64,000 bases of DNA from assembly GCF_040939455.1 (NCBI RefSeq), contig NC_134110.1, positions 98,795,001 to 98,859,000 of the forward strand. Direction: 5' to 3'. The notes under the pieces are model-generated. The model searched no databases and had not been told where the DNA came from. It saw nothing but the letters and a program-made list of their open reading frames with translations. The position numbers and the translations under genes were made by a program. Every line of letters begins with the position of its first letter. Position 1 is the stretch's first letter. Below are positions 38,229 to 50,738 of this stretch, piece by piece. The DNA is from Microcebus murinus (lineage: Eukaryota > Chordata > Mammalia > Primates > Cheirogaleidae).

Positions 38229-39875
38229 TTGACATCAAAAACATCAAAACTGAAAAAAATATTAAAACCATGTGATCTACCACTACATGTCTATGAGAAT
38301 GACTACGTATTAGACTCCACCATACAACTTCAGGAATTGATAAATAAATTCACCAAAGTCTCAGGTTACAAAATCAATGTACATGAATCAGTAAAATTTC
38401 TAAATACTAGTAACAGTAGAGCTGAGAATCAAACAAGGACTCAATACCATTCACAACAGCTACAAAGAGAATAAAATACTGGTAATATACTTAACCAATG
38501 AGGTTAAAGATCTGTACAAGGAGAATTTAAAAACACTAGTGAAAGAAATTGCAGATGATACAACATATGGAAAAACAACCCTTACTCATGGGTTGGCAGA
38601 ATCAGCATGGTTGGCATGTCTGTATTGTCCATAGTGATTTACAGATTCAATGCAATCCCCATCAAAATACCATCATATTTCACAGATCTAGAAAAAATAA
38701 TACTAAGCTTCATTTGGGACCGAAAAAGAGCCCCAATAGCCAAAGCAATCTTAAACAAAAAGAACGAATCTGGAGGCATCACATTACCTAACTCAAAATT
38801 ATACTACAAGGCTATAGTAACTAAAACAGCAATATACTGGTATAAAAGTAAAGACATAGACCCATGGAACAGAATGCAGAACCCAAAAATAAGACCATCT
38901 ACCTATATAACCAACTGATGTTCAACAAAGCAGACAACAACATACACTGGGGAAAGGAAGCCCTATTCAATAAATAGTGCTGAGAAAATTGGATAGCCAG
39001 GATCCCTATCTCTCATATACAAAAATTAATTCAAGATAGATAAAGGACTTAAATGCAAGGCATGAAATCATAAAAATTCTAAAAGAAACTGTAGGAAAAA
39101 CTCTTCTAGACATTGGCCTAGGCAAAGAATTTATGACTAAGACCCCAAAGGCAAATACAACAATAAAAATAAATAAATAAATAAATAGGACTTAATAAAA
39201 TTAAAAACCTTCTGCACAGCAAAGGAAATAATCAAAAGAATGAATAGACACGTACAGAATGAGAGAAAATATTAGCAGACTATGCATATGACAAGGAACT
39301 AGTATCCAGTCATAAATTCTTTGCCTAGGCCAATGTCTAGAACAGTTTTTCCTACATTTTCTTTTAGAATCTACAAAGAACTCAAACAAATCAGCAAGAA
39401 CAAACAAACAACCCCATCAAAAAGTAAGCAAAAGATATGAACAGAAGTTTTTCAAAGAACAATAGACAAATGGCCATCAGAAATATGAAAAAAATGCTTG
39501 ACATCACTAATCATCAGGGAAATGCAAATTAAAACAACAATGAAATACCTACCACCTTACCCCTCTCAGAATGGCCATTATTAAACAGTAAAAAAACAAT
39601 AGATGCTGCTGTGTATGTAGAAAGAAACGAGCACTTTATACACTGTGGGTGGGACTGCAAATTAGTGCAACCTTATGGAAAACAATATGGAGATTCCTCA
39701 AAGAAATAAATGTAGACCTACCATTCAATCCAGCAATCCCACTGCTGGGTATCTACCCAGTGGAAATGAAGTCATCTTATCAAAAAGACACCTGCACTTG
39801 AATGTTTATCACAGCACAATTCACAATTGCAAAGATGTGTAATTAATCTAAGTGCCCATCAATAAAGAAAATGTG

Positions 39876-39917
<42 letters not shown>

Positions 39918-39950
39918 ACAAAGTACTATTCAGCCATAAAAAAGAATGAA
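38229..39950 (+). mobile_element. L1 ORF2 3' part, sense (between the inverted arms)
   Basis: Frames at 38229-38474 and 38607-38918 read L1 ORF2 protein, for example '[18 protein letters not shown]' and '[14 protein letters not shown]'. The frame is broken by stops. The element ends abruptly at 'aaaaaagaatgaaat', where its own 3' tail should begin. An AATA run (39165-39187) and an (AT)n run (39877-39915) interrupt it. Confidence 0.9.
39877..39915 (+). repeat. (AT)n microsatellite inside the L1
   Basis: About 19 AT units, at a position where L1 sequence normally encodes no repeat. Confidence 0.9.
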
Positions 39951-39954
39951 ATTG

Positions 39955-40364
39955 ATGAATTATAGCTGTATATATTTATGGGAGTATTATGCAATGTTAT
40001 GATTTATGAATACTCTGTGGAATAATTATACTAGGATACTTAACCATTCATCACATCAAATACTTAATTTTTTTGGTGAGAATATTTGAAATTTACTCTC
40101 TTAGCAGTTTTGAAATATATAATACATTATTATTTACTATATTCACCACATTGTTTCATATATCTCAAAGAAACCACTTTTCCTTCTGTCTAATTGAGGC
40201 TTTGTACCTTTTGGCCATCCTCTCCCTATTTCTCCCACCCTCTAGGTTCTGTAACCACCATTCTACTCAGCTTCTTTGAGTTCAATTGTCTTGGATTTCA
40301 CATATAAGTGAGAAATGCAGTATTCATCTTTCTGTGTCTGGCTTATTTCACTTAGTATAATGTT
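39955..40364 (-). repeat. Right arm of the ~410-bp inverted repeat (L1 3' end, antisense)
   Basis: It is the reverse complement of 37805-38215. It continues outward into older antisense L1 ORF2. Confidence 0.9.
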
Positions 40365-42330
40365 CTCCACTTCCATCCATGTTGTCACAAAAAGAATTTC
40401 TTCCTCGTTTAAAGCTGCATAGTAACTCATTTTGCATATGTACCACATTTTCTTCATCCATCTGTTGATGGACACTTAGGCTGATTTCATAACTTAGCTA
40501 TTGTGAATAATACTGTAATGAACATGGGAATGCAGATATCTCTTTGAAATACTGGTTTTAAATCTTTTAGGTGAATAACCAGAATTGGAATTGCTGGATC
40601 AGGTGGTAATTCTATTTGTAGATTTTCTGAGGAACCTCCATACTGTTTTTCCTAATGGCTGTGCTAATTTACATTCCCATCAATCATCATGGCTTTAATT
40701 TGTATTTCCCTAACAACTAACGATGTATATATTTTCATATTCTATGTGCCATGCCATCTCTATGCCTTCTTGTGTGAAGTGTCTTTTCAAATCTTTGCCC
40801 ATTTGTTTTCTTTTTGTTGAGTTTTGAGAGTTCTTTATATATCTCTATATAAGTCCTTAATTAGCTATTTGCTTTGCAAAGATGTTCTATTCTGTGGATT
40901 ATCTTTTTATTCTCTTGACAATATCTCTTGAACAGTAGAACTGTTATATTTTGAAGGAATATAATTTATCAAATTTCTTTATGGGTTGTACTTTTGGTGT
41001 TGACTAATAAGCCTTTAATCCAAGTTATGCAGATTTTGTCCTCTGTCTTCTGGAAGTTTTATAGTTTTTTGTGTTACATTTAGGTTTATAATCCATTTGG
41101 TGTTAATTTTTGTATATAGTGTGTGAGTTAAATCAAGGTTTATTTCTTCAGATATGAACATCAAATTGTTCCAGCACCATTAGTTGAAAATACTCTTCTT
41201 TCTTCTCTGCATTACCTTTGTGCAAATTTATAAAAGGTCAGTTTTCTATACATGTGTGAGTTTATTCCTGATTCTTTATTGATTTATATGTCTATCTTTA
41301 CAACAATGTAATGCTGTTTTGATTAATGAAGCTTTGTAATAAGTCTTGAAACCAGATAGTGTTAGTCTTTCAACTTTGCTCTTCTTTTTTTAGATACATT
41401 TTAGCTATTCTAGGTCCTTTGTGTTTCCATATAAATTTTAGAATGAGCTTGTAAATTTCTACAAAAAGGTCAACACGGTTTGGTTATGATTGCATTAAAT
41501 CTACAGATCAATTTGAGAGATTGACACTTTAACAATATTCCCCTTCATGAACAAGATATATCTCCTCATTTATTTAGGTCTTCTTTAATTTCTCTAAGCA
41601 AAATTTTGTACTGTTCAGAGTAGAGGTCTTTCATATATTTTATCAGATTTATTTTCAAGTATTTCATATTTTTTGATGTTATTATAAATGGTATCTTTTA
41701 AAATTTAAATTTCTGATTTTTCACGTCCAGTATATAGAAATATAATTGATTTTTATATATTGATTTTTTAACCTGAAATTTTGCCAAACTCATTTATTAG
41801 TTCTCTCAGTTTTTCTGTAAATTCTGTCAGATTTTCTACATAGATGATTATGTCACTTGCAAATAAAGAAAGTTGTAATTCTTTTTTTCCTAATTTAGAT
41901 ACCTAATCTAGATTTCTTTTTCTTGCCTAATAGCGCTGCTTAGAACTGTAAGTATAATGTTGAATAGAAACAGTCAGAGCAAACTTCCTTATCTTGTTTG
42001 TGATCTTAGGGGAAAAGCATTCAGACTTTCAGCATTAAGTATGATGGCAGTTGTAGGTTTTTTCTAAATACCCTTTACAAAGTTTAACGATGTTCCATTG
42101 TAACCCTAGTCTGCCAAGAGTTTATATCAGGAAGAGATGACAAATTTGTCCATTTTTAAAATTTTTGGTATCTGTTGAAATGATCAAACAGGTTTTTTTT
42201 AAGTTTCATGATATTATGAATTGCATGAATTGATTTTCAAATGTTAACCCTATATGAGCACATGATTCCTACAAATCCTTTTGGGTGATTTTTTCCTTGA
42301 CTTCAACTATTAATATTTTTCTTAGGTGCA
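40365..42330 (-). mobile_element. L1 ORF2 region, antisense
   Basis: Contains antisense landmarks such as 'ccatctgttgatggacactt', 'tttgaggaacctccatactg' (with a small change) and 'tatttaggtcttctttaat'. No long frame remains. Confidence 0.8.
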
Positions 42331-42780
42331 TCCACTGATTTGTGTTCTACTGAATACTCCAGAGGGACCATCTGCAGATCTTTAAAGGTTTCTCACTGGG
42401 TAGGTCCTTCTTCTCTGGTATTCTGTCCTAGGAATTCTAGCCTTGGTTTCTCTGGACTCCAGGACATGGCACAGGAAGGGTTTGGACTCCCTGAGTACTC
42501 TATCTTGTCATTTTTAGCTATAATAGTACATTCTTATAAGAGTTCTTTGTTGCATTGTTTGTGGTAACAAAAAAAACCCTTGAAATAATTTAAACAAATC
42601 ATTAGAATACACTACAGTAGATTATTGTGCAGCTATTAAAAATAAAGTGCTGGTATGGAAAAATCTCTATATTAAGTGGAAAAAACAAGTATTTTATGTT
42701 TATTTTATACTAATTTGTTGTTAATTAAAAAGCATCTATGTGTGTGTGTATGTTTGTGTGTGTATAAATTTTCATAGGCA
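42331..42780 (+). other. Unassigned segment followed by sense L1 3' fragment
   Basis: 42331-42540 is not recognised. From 42541 'ttgtttgtggtaacaaaaa' and 'attattgtgcagctattaaa' look like a sense L1 end. Confidence 0.45.
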
Positions 42781-43571
42781 CAAGAAATTTAACACTGGTT
42801 GTCTTTAGCAGATTCTACTGTTTTGTCTGTGCAGCATGTCTTCCCACTGTGTGGATTGCCTTTTGGATTTTTTTTGTACCATGGTCATATTATCCGTCAA
42901 TAAGGATAGTTTTATATCTTCCTGTCTAATCCTTGTATCTCTTGCTTCTTTCACATTCTGTTGTTAATAGTTTCTTATTCTCAATATCAAAGGGAAAGCC
43001 TTCTACATTTGACCTAGAAGTATGGTGCTTTCTGTAGAGTTTTTGTTTATATAAATATTTTTATCATATTAAATTGTTTTCCCACTATTTATAGTTTTTA
43101 TTTTAATTTTAAAATTATTTAAAAATTTAAATCAGTATACATTTAAATGTATAAATATTAGATATTTAAATTATGTGATTATGGATTAGATATTGATACT
43201 GAATTTTATCAAACTTTTTATACATCTTTTGAGATGCTCATGTGATTTTCGTTTTCTCCTGTTTTCATTTAATGTGGTGAATTATATTGCTTGATCTTCA
43301 AATGTTAAACCAACCTTGCATTCCTGGGATAAAACTAATTGGTTTATAATGTATATACTGCTAGATTCAATTTACTAATGTCTTGCTGAATATTTCTCAT
43401 GTGTGTTCATGAGTAGATTGCTCTGTGGGTTTCCTTTTTCATAATGTCCTTGTCAGATGTGGTGTCAAGGTTGTTAGCCTCATAAAACAAGTTTGGTTCC
43501 CTCTTTTTCTATTATCTGGAAAAGATTGTGTGAAATTGTTATTTTTATTTTTAGCTGCTTTAATATATTGT
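42781..43571 (-). mobile_element. L1 ORF2 fragments, antisense
   Basis: 'ttaaaccaaccttgcattcc', 'tgggataaaactaattggtt' and 'gttagcctcataaaacaag' are antisense L1 ORF2. Confidence 0.8.
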
Positions 43572-43579
43572 TAATCTAT

Positions 43580-43771
43580 CAGGCGATCTCAAACTACGGC
43601 CCGAGGGCCACATGCTGCCCACCTAGGACATTTCTTTGGCTCACCAGGTGTTTTTGCCCACGCTGCCTGTCTTGCTTAGCAGCCGACTGGTCCTGGGCCC
43701 ACAGTGCACATTCTCCAATGGTCTGAGGGACAGTGAACTGGCCCCCTGTTTAAAAAGTTTGAGGACCCCTG
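43580..43771. mobile_element. 192-bp hAT-type MITE
   Basis: The ends form imperfect inverted repeats: left 'caggcgatctcaaact' and right, reverse-complemented, 'caggggtcctcaaact' (13 of 16 match). The inner sequence includes 'acggcccgagggccacatgc'. It is inserted in an antisense L1. The CAG ends fit hAT elements, but no clear 8-bp target duplication is left. The family name is not certain. Confidence 0.75.
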
Positions 43772-43779
43772 ATATGAGT

Positions 43780-43950
43780 TTTAATTTCAGTTATTAGATT
43801 TTTCAGTTCTAAAATTTTTGTTTGGTACTTTTTTTATAGTTTCCAATTGTCTGATAAAATTTTCTATCTTGTTTTCTATTTCCAAATAATTAGCATAGTG
43901 ATTGTAAAGTCTGTAATGTAGAGACTTTTTTGAGTGGTTTTTGTTACATT
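43780..43950 (-). mobile_element. L1 fragment, antisense (continues the host of the MITE)
   Basis: 'tttcagttctaaaatttttg' followed by 'tttggtactttttttatag' resembles antisense L1 5' portions. Confidence 0.5.
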
Positions 43951-43952
43951 TT

Positions 43953-44065
43953 TCTTTTTTATTTGATAGGATCTTGCTATGTTGCCCAGGCCAGTCTTGA
44001 ACTCCTCAGCTCAACTAATCCTGCCTCAGCCTCCTGAGTAGCTGGGATTATAGGCTCTTTTTGTT
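43953..44065 (-). mobile_element. Partial Alu (antisense)
   Basis: 'ggatcttgctatgttgccca' and 'gcctcagcctcctgagtagc'. Confidence 0.8.
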
Positions 44066-44770
44066 ACTTTCCTTGCCAGATTATTTTTTATTGTGCATAC
44101 AAAATTGTGCTATATTTGCAAAATTTGAGGCTTAAATAATTTTTTCTCTTTGAAGCAGTTTATGTTAATGCTTCAAGTGCCCTTGGGAAACCATTGTTTT
44201 GAGACCATCTTAATCCAACTTCAGACATGATTTGAATCTAACTTCCTTTAGTGCCTACAGGCTTTCCAGTTTACTCTCTTTCCAGAGTGTGACTCCTGGA
44301 AGTTCAAACCCAACACACAGTAGGGGTCTGAGCTGGACTCTAAAATTTTTCTCTTTAGATGCATGTGCCTTTCAAAACTGCAGCTCAGCTGCTCTTCAAC
44401 TTCAAAGCCTCCCTCTCTGGAATTGGCAACTTTCCCCAGAGCAGAAGTGTCCCCACACAGGCCTCAATTCCCTGGCCCACCAAGGTTTCTTGGTTTCTGA
44501 CTTGGGAATTCGTTACCATCCATTTTAGCACTCTACTGCCTTCAAGTGTTGCTTCCATCTTAACTACTCTGTAATTATTAGAAATGGACCTGCTAACTGC
44601 TCTCTTTCCACACTTAGGACTTCAAATAGAAAGTTCTGTTGTTGATAATAAGAAGCTAGGCAGCCCTGCCTCTGTTGCTCAGGAAGGAGCAGGTGGAGAG
44701 AAGGGCCCTCCCTCATTCCTGGCTGGAGCCAGGCCTCTTCCAGGTGAATGTCCCACCTTCCCTCAGCTAT
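44066..44770. other. No gene; unclassified
   Basis: No recognised repeat or domain. Confidence 0.35.
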
Positions 44771-44787
44771 TGGTGGGTATTTCTTTA

Positions 44788-45351
44788 TTCCTTTTCTTTT
44801 CCTTTCTTTTCTTTTCCTTTCTTTTCTTTTCCTTTCTTTTCTTTTCTTTTCTTTTCTTTTCTTTTCTTTTCTTTTCTTTTCTTTTCTTTTCTTTTCTTTC
44901 TTTTCCCTCCCTCCCTCCCTCCCTCCCTCCCTCCCTCCCTCCCTCCCTCTCTTCTTCCTTCCTTCCTTCCTTCCTTCCTTCCTTCCTTCCTTCCTTCCTT
45001 CCTTCCTTCCTTCCTTTCTTTCTTCCTTCCTTTCTTTCTTTTCTCAGAGTCTTACTCTGTTGTCTGGGCTACAGTGCCATGGCATCAGCTAGCTCACAGC
45101 AACCTCAAACTCCTGGGCTCAAGCAATCCTTCTGCCTCAGCCTCCCGAGTAGCTGGGACTACAGGCATGTGCTGCCATGCCCAGCTAATTTTTTCGGTAT
45201 ATTTTTAGTTGGCCAGTAAATTTGTTTCTATTTAGTAGAGACGGGGGTCTCACTCTTGCTCAGGCTGGTTTTGAACTCCTGACCTTGAGCGATCATCCTG
45301 CCTCGGCCTCCCAGAATGCTAGAATTATAGGAGTGAGCCACTGTGCCCGGC
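44788..45351 (-). mobile_element. Antisense Alu with a hugely expanded pyrimidine tail
   Basis: The Alu body is 45043-45351. Its tail side is a 250-base run of TTTTC, then CCCT, then CCTT units (44788-45040). The whole lies between 17-base target duplications with one mismatch, at 44771-44787 and 45352-45368. The microsatellite is therefore the grown tail of this Alu, not separate DNA. The long open frames here are repeat artefacts. Confidence 0.9.
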
Positions 45352-45368
45352 TGGTGGTTATTTCTTTA

Positions 45369-48120
45369 AATGAGCTGTTTAGTTATAGGTGAGAATTAGA
45401 GTGAAAAAATATTATGAAAGCTGCTGTTTGCCAAATTTTATTGCCAGTGAGTGCGGCTTACAGAAAATGTCCAGTATAGGTTCATTTTTCAAGTCACCTG
45501 TCTTCCTGATTCTGAATCTTCAACTTGCATTAGAGCAGCAGTCCCTCAAGCCCAAGCCCTCACTGGCAGGGGGCAGATGGGATAAGAGGGTGAGCACAGA
45601 GGTCTGTAGTTCCGAGATTTGTTCCTGCCCTTGGATTTTATGCTTTTGGGTACCAGGAACCACCCTGGGGGGTCACATATGCTGGGATCTAACAGTGCTC
45701 TGCTGTTAACTGGCTGTGAGACCAGAAGCAGAGGAAAAAAGGGTCCAATCTCATTAAAAAAAACAAGGGATTAAGAGATCATTAGTTGTTTCTAGATATG
45801 TTTCATTCAAAGTACCCAAAGGTGTGAAAAATACAGATACTTGAGTCAGAAGCTCCTCTCACTGTCTTCATGTAAGTCCCTAGCTACTGAATGCAACCAG
45901 GGACACATATACATGTGTGTATGTTTATGTGTGTGCCTGCATCTATTTATATTAGTGGCATAAAATAATCATTTGTCATTATTACTTATAAGCATTCATA
46001 ATTTTGGGGGCTGACCAGACCCAGTGAGGCAGTTCTTACTCTGGGTCTCTTGTGAGGGGTGAGAACAGGTGACTAAGGCTGGATTCATTCTACATTTTCC
46101 TCTTTTGAACGTCTGAGCTATTGGTCAGAACATCCATGCCCAGCCAGCCTTTCCAGATGGCAGGGAAGGAATTTATATATTGAACAAGCCCCCCAGGATA
46201 ATTCTTAGTCAGTGAGGCAGTGGTCCCGTGGTGCAGTGGTCCTTTTAGAAATTACTAGACAACATGAAATTTTTGTTTCCTTAAAGTTGTAAAATTCTAG
46301 AATTCAGGCCATTGATTTTCTTTTGAAATAAAAAAAAATAGCTTCTAAGCTAAGAGAATACAGGTGCTTCTCAAAGCAAAATGTCATGTTAAGACAAACT
46401 TTGCAAATATAGGATTATCACAAATTCAGACAAAAAGGTAATAGAATGCTGCCCAATATAATTCTATGTATTCAACTGGATATGCCTTTATTGAGTCATT
46501 ACCATATATACAAGATACTGTTCTAGGAGTAGTTGTAGACTTGTATTATTTTCATAGCTGCTAACAAAGATTACACATTATCCAGAGTAGTAATACATTT
46601 AAGCTGGATCTACATTTCCTTGAGACTCAAACTCTTACTGCTGCCCGTGGGAATTGGGTGTCTGGGGCAAAAGAGGAAGCAAGAGGCCTTACAGACAGCA
46701 GACCTTCCTGCAAGGCCACCTGCTGTGCTTGGCTGGTGGATGGCCTGGTATATTGGGCCAAGACCAGGGGTAGCTATAATATCATAAGGTCCAGGGAATG
46801 TTTACCTCCAGTAGTGTAGGGTGAGTGCATGTGACCCCTGAATTGGCTCTGTGTGGTCCACATAGCCACAGAGAGATCTGTTTCACTGCTATGATGTTAA
46901 CTAAATGCTTTTAGCATTTGGGTCCACTGGAAATCATCGTGGGTTAGATGTCTGCACCGTTCTCAAAAACATTTTTAACTAGTTCCTAATTAACATAGCA
47001 TAAGAGAAAATGTGGTCTGTCTTGGGTCTTCTGTATGTTTCAGGCATTGAAAAGAACATATACTTAAGGGAGGCACAGTAGTCAGTTATTACTTCTCATC
47101 TCATTATAGTTTACAAAAGTGCAGGTGTTGCACTCTTTTTTTTTTTTTTTTTAATAGACAGGGCCCAAATTGATTCTTACTTAAATGAGTCTTTAAAAAG
47201 AGAAACCAGAAGCTTCCTTATGTTAAACGGAAATAGGCCAACTTAAGTTTTAGGCCAAGTGATGAATAACAATATTATGGCATTAATATTTTGTGTAAAC
47301 AAACTACTCTGTTGTTTAATGCTTCTTATTTCCTAATTTAGAATTGCAACAATATCCAGGAATTCACATTTGCTGGTGTAGAATGAGAAATCTTTATGGG
47401 TTCTCATGATTCAGTTTAAAGCAAAAGGAAATGTGTTTCAGACATTTTCCTTGAACATTCTCCCCCTGGTCAGGAAGTGGGCAGTGTCAATTGAAAGTGT
47501 GGCCATCAGATGGCAGGAAAAGCTGACGGCATGACAAATATCTACCTCCTCCACTTGGAGTGCTTTCTTCTTCTTTGGTGTTTGTAACTTAGAAACTAAA
47601 CCAAACTCAGCGACACTCCAGTATAGGAAGAAAGCAGGTCAAACCACCATTAAAAGTGTTTAAGAAGCAGATTGTGTGCACAGAGCTAAAAGCCCTTCTG
47701 ACTGGGATAGGAGCTTCAGGAGCTGCCTTCCTTTGCAAAAATGGAAGGCAGTCTCATCTATAGGAGCAAAGGTTAGAGCACAGTCACGCTTTGGGTGCCT
47801 TTAGATAAATCTCATTTCAATTTCTCCATCGTTATAATGGAGATAATAACAAATTTCTGAGACATTAAAGGGATGTAATTTATTTGAAAAGTTTTTAAAT
47901 TCTCAAAATAAAAAACTGTACAAATCAAAGAAAATGGTACAGAAACAGTTCTAGTAAAAATGTACTTCTATTTTTTTGGTGGGAACGCCCATATTTGCAA
48001 ATGATTTCATATAAATTCAAGTCTCTGAAAACAATGCAATCTCTGAGGGGCTCAGTTTGAGTTTACATTTGCATTTCTTTTGCATTCTTAATTGTGTGTT
48101 TTTTATAATTTTCTTTTTCT
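45369..48120. other. No gene; mostly unclassified
   Basis: Short L2-like text near 46480-46570 and a poly(T) at 47135-47152. A MIR is annotated separately. Confidence 0.4.
47755..47880 (+). repeat. MIR element
   Basis: 'ttcaatttctccatcgttat' and 'aatggagataataacaaat' in MIR order. Confidence 0.65.
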
Positions 48121-48221
48121 CTTATCAAAAACATAACCACTCATTAAATACATAATTATTGATTGCTTGCTATGTGTAAGTACTGTACGGTTCTTTGTGG
48201 GGCACATAAAAATGATAAAAC

Positions 48222-48323
48222 ACTGTTCTAGTCCTCACATTATTTTGAAAATATGCATTGTGGTATCATTAGACTGTTCTAGTCCTCACATTATTTTGAA
48301 AGTATGCATTGTGGTATCATTAG
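48222..48323 (+). repeat. Exact 51-bp tandem duplication
   Basis: Unit 1 is 48222-48272 and unit 2 is 48273-48323. They differ at one base (A versus G). Each begins 'actgttctagtcctcaca'. It lies next to an L2-like end. Confidence 0.97.
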
Positions 48324-49589
48324 ACTGATTTGTGGATTTTATAGGTGGGCTTCCTGAAATCATTCATTGTGCATGAACTAAATTGATCATAGTTCGAGAG
48401 TCGACAGGGATTTTCAATGTAACAGCTTTCATCAGATAACATAATGTGTTTCTTAGAAAGGAAGTTCAAAAGGACTAATTCTGTTAGATTGCTGACCTTG
48501 ACCTCCTGTGGCCAAAAATCCTGTTTCCCTATGTTTGGAAAGGAAACACGTTTGAGAAAAGCTCCCGATCCTAGATCTGGTGGTTTTCCTTAAAGCTTGT
48601 TTGGAGAGACAACAATGGAATTCTGGGAGAGATCTGACATCAGCAGGTTCATCTGATCTCTCAGAAGAGAGAAGTGTTTGTTTACTCTGCTCAGAGTGCT
48701 ATATTCCTATGCATGTGCTATTATTAGAGTCCTTTGAAGTAGAAAAGTCATATGTCATAGACTTCTTTGTGATAAAAAACTTTAAGGTTGTTTTTCTGAT
48801 ATGTATGTAGAGTAGATGGAAAAGGAGAAACACCTGTTTGTTGGAAATGAATTCTGAGGAATTAGGGAGCAGAGCTTTGCAAGTTTGCATTCTTTATACA
48901 GTGTCACATTTATTAATCTTACACTCAAGTCTGTTCTTCAAGTGTTTTTGGATAAATGGCATTAAGGAGGAAAAACAATTGCATCTGGAACTCAAGAAAT
49001 TTATAGAAAATTGTGTGGTCTCTAGAAACTATGATAGACTAGAAGTGAATTGGGAATACACTGGGTTTTTATATCGTGAACATCAAGATATAGATGTTCT
49101 AGACCATCGCTACTGAAAAACTAAAACATTTCTTATTTCTTTGGCTCAAGCATCACTCATTTATTTTTAAAAATCTTTAAAAAATTCAAAAAAATTCATA
49201 AAACATTAAAAAAATTATTTACAATTTGTTTTTATCCTATAACAATATATCCTAGACTTTTTGATGCATAAATTTATATCTCATTTTTAGTGGGTACATA
49301 GTATTCCCGGTGTGAAAGTAAAATACATGTTGTATGTTGATAGATATTTAAATAATTTTCTGTCTGACTGTTAAAAAAAGCTACTGTGAGCACCATGTTA
49401 CACAAACTTTTATACATTCTCAGGCATCTCTTTTTGAAGGTAAAGTGTATGAAAAGAGGGGAAGACACAAAGGATGATATGCTTTCAAAGACGTGGGCTA
49501 AGTACTTATTCAGGAATGAAATTTTACATGAGGTGATTAGGGAATAGACGGTTTGGGTAAAGTTATTTAAAACCTGTAAACGATGATCC
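48324..49589. other. No gene; some antisense L1-like text
   Basis: 49180-49450 resembles old antisense L1. A 92-codon frame at 48838-49116 has no known domain. Confidence 0.4.
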
Positions 49590-49885
49590 GTGTTGACTCC
49601 TGCCTGCAGGAAGATGAAGTAGACATACTTTTCTCACTTCTCACTAATTACAGATAAAAGCACTGGATATTATGTATAAAATAAATATTAGGAGACTCTA
49701 AAAGATGAAAAAGAGAAGAGACTGGCTAGGGACCGAGAGACCTAGTTTTTTGTATTGTCATGGGTGTCTCTGTTTGGGTATTAGAGAAACTGGCAACCTG
49801 GAAATGCCAATGTATATAAACTAGAAAAGCTCTAAGAAAAGTCTGTTTTCTCTAGCCAAAGGACCAATAAAATGGCACTTGCTAT

Positions 49886-50225
49886 GGTTTAAATGATGAT
49901 GTCTCTTCTAAAATATATGTTGAAATTTAATCCCAATGCAACAGTATTAAGAGGTGTGGCCTCTGGAAGGTGACTAAGTCATAAGGGAGAGCCTTTTAGG
50001 GGATTAGCACCCTTATAAAAGGGCTGCAGGTTGAAAGAATCACCCTCTTGCCCTTTCTACCCCTTCTACCATGTGAGAGCACAGTGCTCCTCTCCTCCAG
50101 AGAATGCAGCAATAAGGTGTCATCTGGGAAGCAAAGACAGCATACCAGACACAGCATACCAGCACCTTGATCTTGGACTTCCCAGCCTCCAGAACCATGA
50201 GAAATAAATTTCTATTGCCTATACA
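49886..50225 (+). repeat. MLT1-type (MaLR) solitary LTR
   Basis: Begins 'tgctatggtttaaatgatg', has 'agaggtgtggcctctggaag' and ends 'ccatgagaaataaatttct'. Inserted in the old L1. Confidence 0.8.
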
Positions 50226-50420
50226 TCTCAGAAAAGAAATAGACTCTATAAAGAAGAACCAAATAGAAATTTTGGAACTGAGAAATACAATAAACAAAAT
50301 AAAAAACTCAGTGAATGGGCTGAGCAGCAGATGAAAAGAAGGTGTGATCTTGAAGACAGAACAATAGAAATTATTCAATCTGAACAACAAAGAGAAAACA
50401 TACTTAAAAAAATAAACAGA

Positions 50421-50738
50421 GCTGGGTGTGGTGACTCATACCTGAAATCCTAGCATCTTGGGAGGCTGAGGTGGGAGGATTGCTTGAGGCCAGGAATTCA
50501 AGACCAGCCTGGAAAATATAGCAAGACCTCACGTCTACAACAAATAAAAAATTAGCTAGGCATGGTAGTGCACACCTGTAGTCTCAGCTACTCGGGAGGC
50601 TGAGGCAGGAGGATTGCTTGAGCCCAGCAATTTGAGGTTGCAGTGAGCTATGATGATGCAGTGAGCAATGATGATGCCACTGGACTGTAGCCCAGGTGAC
50701 AAGAGTGATGCCAAAACAAACCAACCAACCAACCAACC
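50421..50738 (+). mobile_element. Alu, sense, tail with (AACC)n
   Basis: 'gctgggtgtggtgactcata' to a tail with four AACC units. Inserted in the old L1. Confidence 0.9.

Noticed and set aside
38229..38918. Protein-like plus-strand frames
   Set aside because: They are broken L1 ORF2 reading frames, not host genes.
44584..45219. 211-codon frame rich in Phe, Leu, Ser and Pro
   Set aside because: It is translation of the TTTTC/CCCT/CCTT microsatellite and the Alu.
48222..48323. CRISPR-like direct repeats
   Set aside because: Only two adjacent units without spacers in a primate genome; it is a tandem duplication.
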